Part shown: positions 61,284 through 64,000 of the stretch, in pieces
How positions within the stretch are numbered: position 1 is the first letter of the stretch
How the letters are laid out: each line of letters starts with the position of its first letter
DNA from: Arcicella rosea
GTDB taxonomy: Bacteria > Bacteroidota > Bacteroidia > Cytophagales > Spirosomataceae
Length of the DNA: 64,000 nucleotides
Reading direction: 5' to 3'
NCBI RefSeq assembly: GCF_040543805.1
Contig: NZ_JBEUMS010000015.1
Coordinates: 1-64,000 of the forward strand
Made by a program: the position numbers and the translations under genes
The notes under the pieces: model-generated
What the model saw: the letters and a program-made list of their open reading frames with translations, nothing else
Told to the model about the DNA's origin: nothing
Databases searched by the model: none

Positions 61284-61772
61284 CTAAACCAAAGGAAACT
61301 CTCCAGCTTGATGTCTTTTCGCCATTTCTACATAATGTAAGGCACTCAACGTAAGTTTTTCAGCTTGTTCTGGTGAAATTTGTCGGATGATCTTAGCAGG
61401 AATACCCACCACCAAAGAATAATCTGGAATTTGCATTCCTTCAGGTACTAAAGCATTTGCGCCAATGATACAATACTTCCCAATTTGGGCTTTATTCAAA
61501 ACAGTCGCCCGCATACCAATCAGTGAAGAATCCCCAATTGTAGCACCGTGAACAATTGCCCCATGCCCTACCGTTACATCGTTTCCAATAATCGTTGGGT
61601 CACTAGGGTCAGCATGCAAAACAGCAGTATCTTGGATATTGCTACGGTCGCCAATGCTAATTTTCTCTACATCAGCTCTGATAACAGCTCCGTACCAAAC
61701 AGACACATCTTTACCAAAGCTTACTTGTCCCATTACCGAAGCATTTGGGGCTATAAATGGTTTATTTTCCAT
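61284..61772 (-). CDS. Gamma-class carbonic anhydrase family protein
   Basis: 162 residues from MENKPFIAP. Left-handed beta-helix with hexapeptide turns: VSVWYGAVIRADVEKISIGDRSNIQD, the three His of the zinc site in VLHAD and GHGAIVHG, and IGANALVPEG. C-terminal helix present. Gamma-CA-like proteins of this group sometimes lack activity. The extension to 61811 contains the promoter and is rejected. Confidence 0.92.
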   Translation of the reverse strand: MENKPFIAPNASVMGQVSFGKDVSVWYGAVIRADVEKISIGDRSNIQDTAVLHADPSDPTIIGNDVTVGHGAIVHGATIGDSSLIGMRATVLNKAQIGKYCIIGANALVPEGMQIPDYSLVVGIPAKIIRQISPEQAEKLTLSALHYVEMAKRHQAGEFPLV

Positions 61773-61798
61773 GAAAAATTCAATTAATATCGTTGAAA

Positions 61799-61831
61799 CA
61801 AAGGTACACAAATGGGATACAATGAGTACAA
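61799..61831 (-). promoter_or_regulatory. Promoter for gamma-carbonic anhydrase gene
   Basis: Minus strand TTG (61831-61829), 22 bp, TACCTTTG (61806-61799). Start codon 26 bp on. Confidence 0.5.
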
Positions 61832-61940
61832 GTATATGGAAAATCTCTTCAATAAAGGATAATAGTATAGTTTTTGAGTGCTATATTTAAGCTCGTTTTT
61901 AAAAAATATTATCCAAATAAAAATGTCCAATTTACAAATT

Positions 61941-63752
61941 ATGAAGAAAGCTTGGCTTGTTTCTGCATTGTGTTTACCAATGCTTGCAAATGCCCAGCAA
62001 AGTGTTTCCTTAGACGATATGTCTTTTTGGAAAACATCTGACAAGACAAACTGGCAAATCGCTAGTGACGTAACTGCAGACATCACTAAACCTGAAACAA
62101 TGACTTTGGCAACAGGAAAAGGTGTCCTTGCCAATTTACCAAATCCTCAAAATCGTGCTAATTTACAGTCAGTTGCAGAATTTGCAGACGTAGATGTATC
62201 TTTCGATTTTATGATGGCGGTGCATTCTAACTCAGGTTTTTACTTGATGGGAAGATACGAAGTTCAGCTATTAGATAGCTGGGGCGTAAAAAATCCTGCA
62301 ACGGGCGACTGTGGCGGTATTTACAAACGTCGTCGTTATGAAAATGGTAAAGAAATTCTTTTTGAAGGACATGCTCCAAGATTAAATGCTTGCCTTGCTC
62401 CTGGTCTTTGGCAACACATGGATATTTCATTCCAAGCACCACGTTTCGATGCTTCTGGCAAAAAAATCGCTAATGCTAAAGTACTTTCTATTAAATTGAA
62501 TGGATATACCATTCAAGAAAATGTTGAATTGACGGGTCCAACGGGCGGTCCAATTTCTGAAACAGAAGCACCAACTGGTCCATTCATGATTCAGGGTGAC
62601 CACGGCGCAGTGGCTTTCCGCAATTTTAAGCTTTCAAATTTAGGTGGAAAACCTGCTGAACTATCAGACATTTCTTACAAAGTGTTTTATGGTAATTTCA
62701 GAGAACCTAAAGATTTCTTGAGCAAAAAACCTGACGCTACAGGTAAATTAGATAAACTTACTTGGGAAGTTGGTACTAAAACTAACGATTTCGCTCAAAT
62801 CTTCAATGCTACTTTAAAAGTACCTGAAGCAGGCAAACATACTTTTACTTTCCAAGCGGGTGGTAAATATTATGTGAACGTAAATGGTAAAGAATTACTT
62901 GCAGACGAATGGACAACTTCACGTGACAAACGTACTGCATCAATGGATTTACCAGCAGGCAATATTCCTGTTGAAATCACGATTTATAAAACTGATGGTT
63001 GGGTTTCTCCAATTCTTGGTATGGAAGTTCAAGGACCTAATTTCAGAGCCGTTCCTTTCCATTCTTTAGGTTCAGTATTAGCGGGTACTCCTTCAGACCC
63101 AATTTTATTGGATGCACCAGAATCTACTTTACTTCGTTCGTTCTCGGATATTTACAAAGATGGTAAAAAGCAAAAACGCATCGTTCATGCCATCAATGTG
63201 GGTAATCCTGCCAAATTACATTATACTTATGATTTAGATAATGGTTCAATCGCTCAGATTTGGAAAGGAGAATTCTTGAATACTTCACCTATGTGGGATG
63301 ACCGTGGCGATGGTTCTTCTCGTCCAAGAGGTCCAATTTTGAATCTTGGTGATGTTCCTTTGATTGTTTCAGGAGAAACTAAAACTTCATTGACCGATGC
63401 AGTAGCAAGCAATGCTAACTTTCGTACTTTAGGTTACGATGTTGATGCTGATAATTTACCAACTTTCCGTTATCAGATTTATGGTACAGAAGTAGAAGAC
63501 CAAGTGAGAGTTATCGACGGAAAATACCTTTCTCGTACTTTAACGCTTAAAAATCCAGAAGCAAATACAGCTTTACTTTGTCGTTTGGCAGTTGGAAAAA
63601 GCATTACAAAGTTGACTGACGATTTGTATGAAGTAGATGGGAAAAGCTATTTCATCAAAGTTTCAAGTGCTGCTACAATTGAAAAATCTGGAGACAACAC
63701 CATCTTACTTGTTCCAGTAAAAGACAAAGTACAATATTCTGTAATGTGGTAA
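61941..63752 (+). CDS. DUF1080 (3-keto-disaccharide hydrolase-like) secreted protein with PA14-like region
   Basis: 603 residues from MKKAWLVSALCLPMLANAQQ. The N-terminal DUF1080 beta-sandwich (residues of about 25-235: DVDVSFDFMMAVHSNSGFYLMGRYEVQLLDSWG, GPFMIQGDHGAVAFRNF) is followed by a PA14-like region (about 255-360) and a C-terminal part like that preceding membrane-bound dehydrogenases. Probably part of a glycan-processing pair with the next gene. Starts at 61923 or 61878 are possible. Confidence 0.88.
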   Translation: MKKAWLVSALCLPMLANAQQSVSLDDMSFWKTSDKTNWQIASDVTADITKPETMTLATGKGVLANLPNPQNRANLQSVAEFADVDVSFDFMMAVHSNSGFYLMGRYEVQLLDSWGVKNPATGDCGGIYKRRRYENGKEILFEGHAPRLNACLAPGLWQHMDISFQAPRFDASGKKIANAKVLSIKLNGYTIQENVELTGPTGGPISETEAPTGPFMIQGDHGAVAFRNFKLSNLGGKPAELSDISYKVFYGNFREPKDFLSKKPDATGKLDKLTWEVGTKTNDFAQIFNATLKVPEAGKHTFTFQAGGKYYVNVNGKELLADEWTTSRDKRTASMDLPAGNIPVEITIYKTDGWVSPILGMEVQGPNFRAVPFHSLGSVLAGTPSDPILLDAPESTLLRSFSDIYKDGKKQKRIVHAINVGNPAKLHYTYDLDNGSIAQIWKGEFLNTSPMWDDRGDGSSRPRGPILNLGDVPLIVSGETKTSLTDAVASNANFRTLGYDVDADNLPTFRYQIYGTEVEDQVRVIDGKYLSRTLTLKNPEANTALLCRLAVGKSITKLTDDLYEVDGKSYFIKVSSAATIEKSGDNTILLVPVKDKVQYSVMW

Positions 63753-63793
63753 AAATCCCTCAAAACAATGAGGTTTTAAATCTGAAAAATCAA

Positions 63794-64000
63794 ATGAATA
63801 TCAAAAATATAAGCCAGTCATTTAGCCATTCAATTACCAAAATCGGTTTGGCATTGGCAATGACTACTGGAGCTTTCGCACAGGATGCTCCTACTGAAAA
63901 TGATTATTATAAAATTGCCAAACTTCCAATTCCAGAAGGAATCGTTTTAGAAGTTGGTGGTTTAGTTACATTACCAAATGGTGATTTGGCAGCTTCTACT
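63794..64000 (+). CDS. Start of a dehydrogenase-like beta-propeller protein (partial)
   Basis: 69 codons, open to the window edge. Signal peptide ending GAFAQ, then ENDYYKIAKLPIPEGIVLEVGGLVTLPNGDLAAST, the usual opening of DUF7133/membrane-bound dehydrogenase-type propellers. 41 bp after the DUF1080 gene, so an operon is likely. 3' end cut by the window. Confidence 0.75.
   Translation, partial: MNIKNISQSFSHSITKIGLALAMTTGAFAQDAPTENDYYKIAKLPIPEGIVLEVGGLVTLPNGDLAAST

Overview
The window looks like chromosomal DNA from a low-GC member of the Bacteroidota, most likely the Cytophagales (Emticicia/Arcicella/Flectobacillus-like; the genus is a guess). Supporting signs are promoter-like boxes of the Bacteroidota type (TTTG, about 20 bp, TAnnTTTG), few purine-rich ribosome sites, many proteins ending in the motif Cys/Ala-Gln after a signal peptide, GIN-domain, DUF547, DUF1080 and four-helix-bundle proteins, and a LytS/LytTR system. 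I see no rRNA, tRNA, CRISPR array, prophage or insertion sequence.

Layout. 1-9.7 kb: a secreted amidohydrolase, peptide deformylase, a photolyase, TatD, pyrophosphatase, RimO and an outer-membrane barrel. 9.9-14 kb: the murB-kdsA-secreted nuclease unit and a SPOR-like lipoprotein. 14-18.7 kb: GDP-mannose dehydratase, a Gfo/Idh/MocA oxidoreductase and a sugar isomerase-type TIM barrel, with a four-helix-bundle gene inserted between the last two. 18.7-26.4 kb: one long leftward surface-polysaccharide operon (two FkbM methyltransferases, four glycosyltransferases, a Wzx-type flippase), with a divergent GT-C-like membrane protein and an OmpA/PD40 protein at 26.4-29.5 kb. 29.6-38.6 kb: secreted, TPR, zinc-ribbon, Nif3, GIN-domain, zeta-toxin-like, NUDIX, SDR, methyltransferase and DUF547 genes. 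38.6-43.6 kb: a repeat-bounded secreted protein, cryptochrome DASH and LemA plus two TPM proteins. 43.7-50.2 kb: gmhA, a 1004-residue AsmA protein, a YdeI/DUF1905 protein and gyrB. 50.5-55.7 kb: purH, an unusually long Ddl, NifU-like and Mrp. 56-64 kb: two LytS-type kinases, a LytTR regulator, uridine kinase, an NTF2-like protein, a gamma-carbonic anhydrase, a DUF1080 protein and the start of a dehydrogenase-like beta-propeller gene.

Pathways. gmd, the EPS operon, kdsA and gmhA together point to LPS/EPS building (deoxyhexose, KDO and heptose precursors, then assembly and export). murB and ddl serve peptidoglycan. NifU-like and Mrp form an Fe-S carrier pair. LemA-TPM-TPM is a membrane-associated unit.

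The unusual material lies mostly between genes. (1) Many intergenic gaps are filled from stop codon to start codon by inverted arrays of short degenerate words; one such pair encloses a four-helix-bundle (S23/IVP-like) gene, resembling the layout of 23S rRNA intervening sequences but in a protein operon. (2) Two tandem arrays of the same 42-bp unit, 20.6 kb apart and inverted, carry TCGA-centred palindromes every 20-22 bp; one of them adjoins a secreted-protein gene whose two ends lie inside direct repeats. (3) The two LytS-like kinases are degenerate in complementary ways: one keeps the histidine, the other keeps the ATP-binding boxes. (4) Ddl carries a second copy of its own N-terminal domain at the C-terminus.
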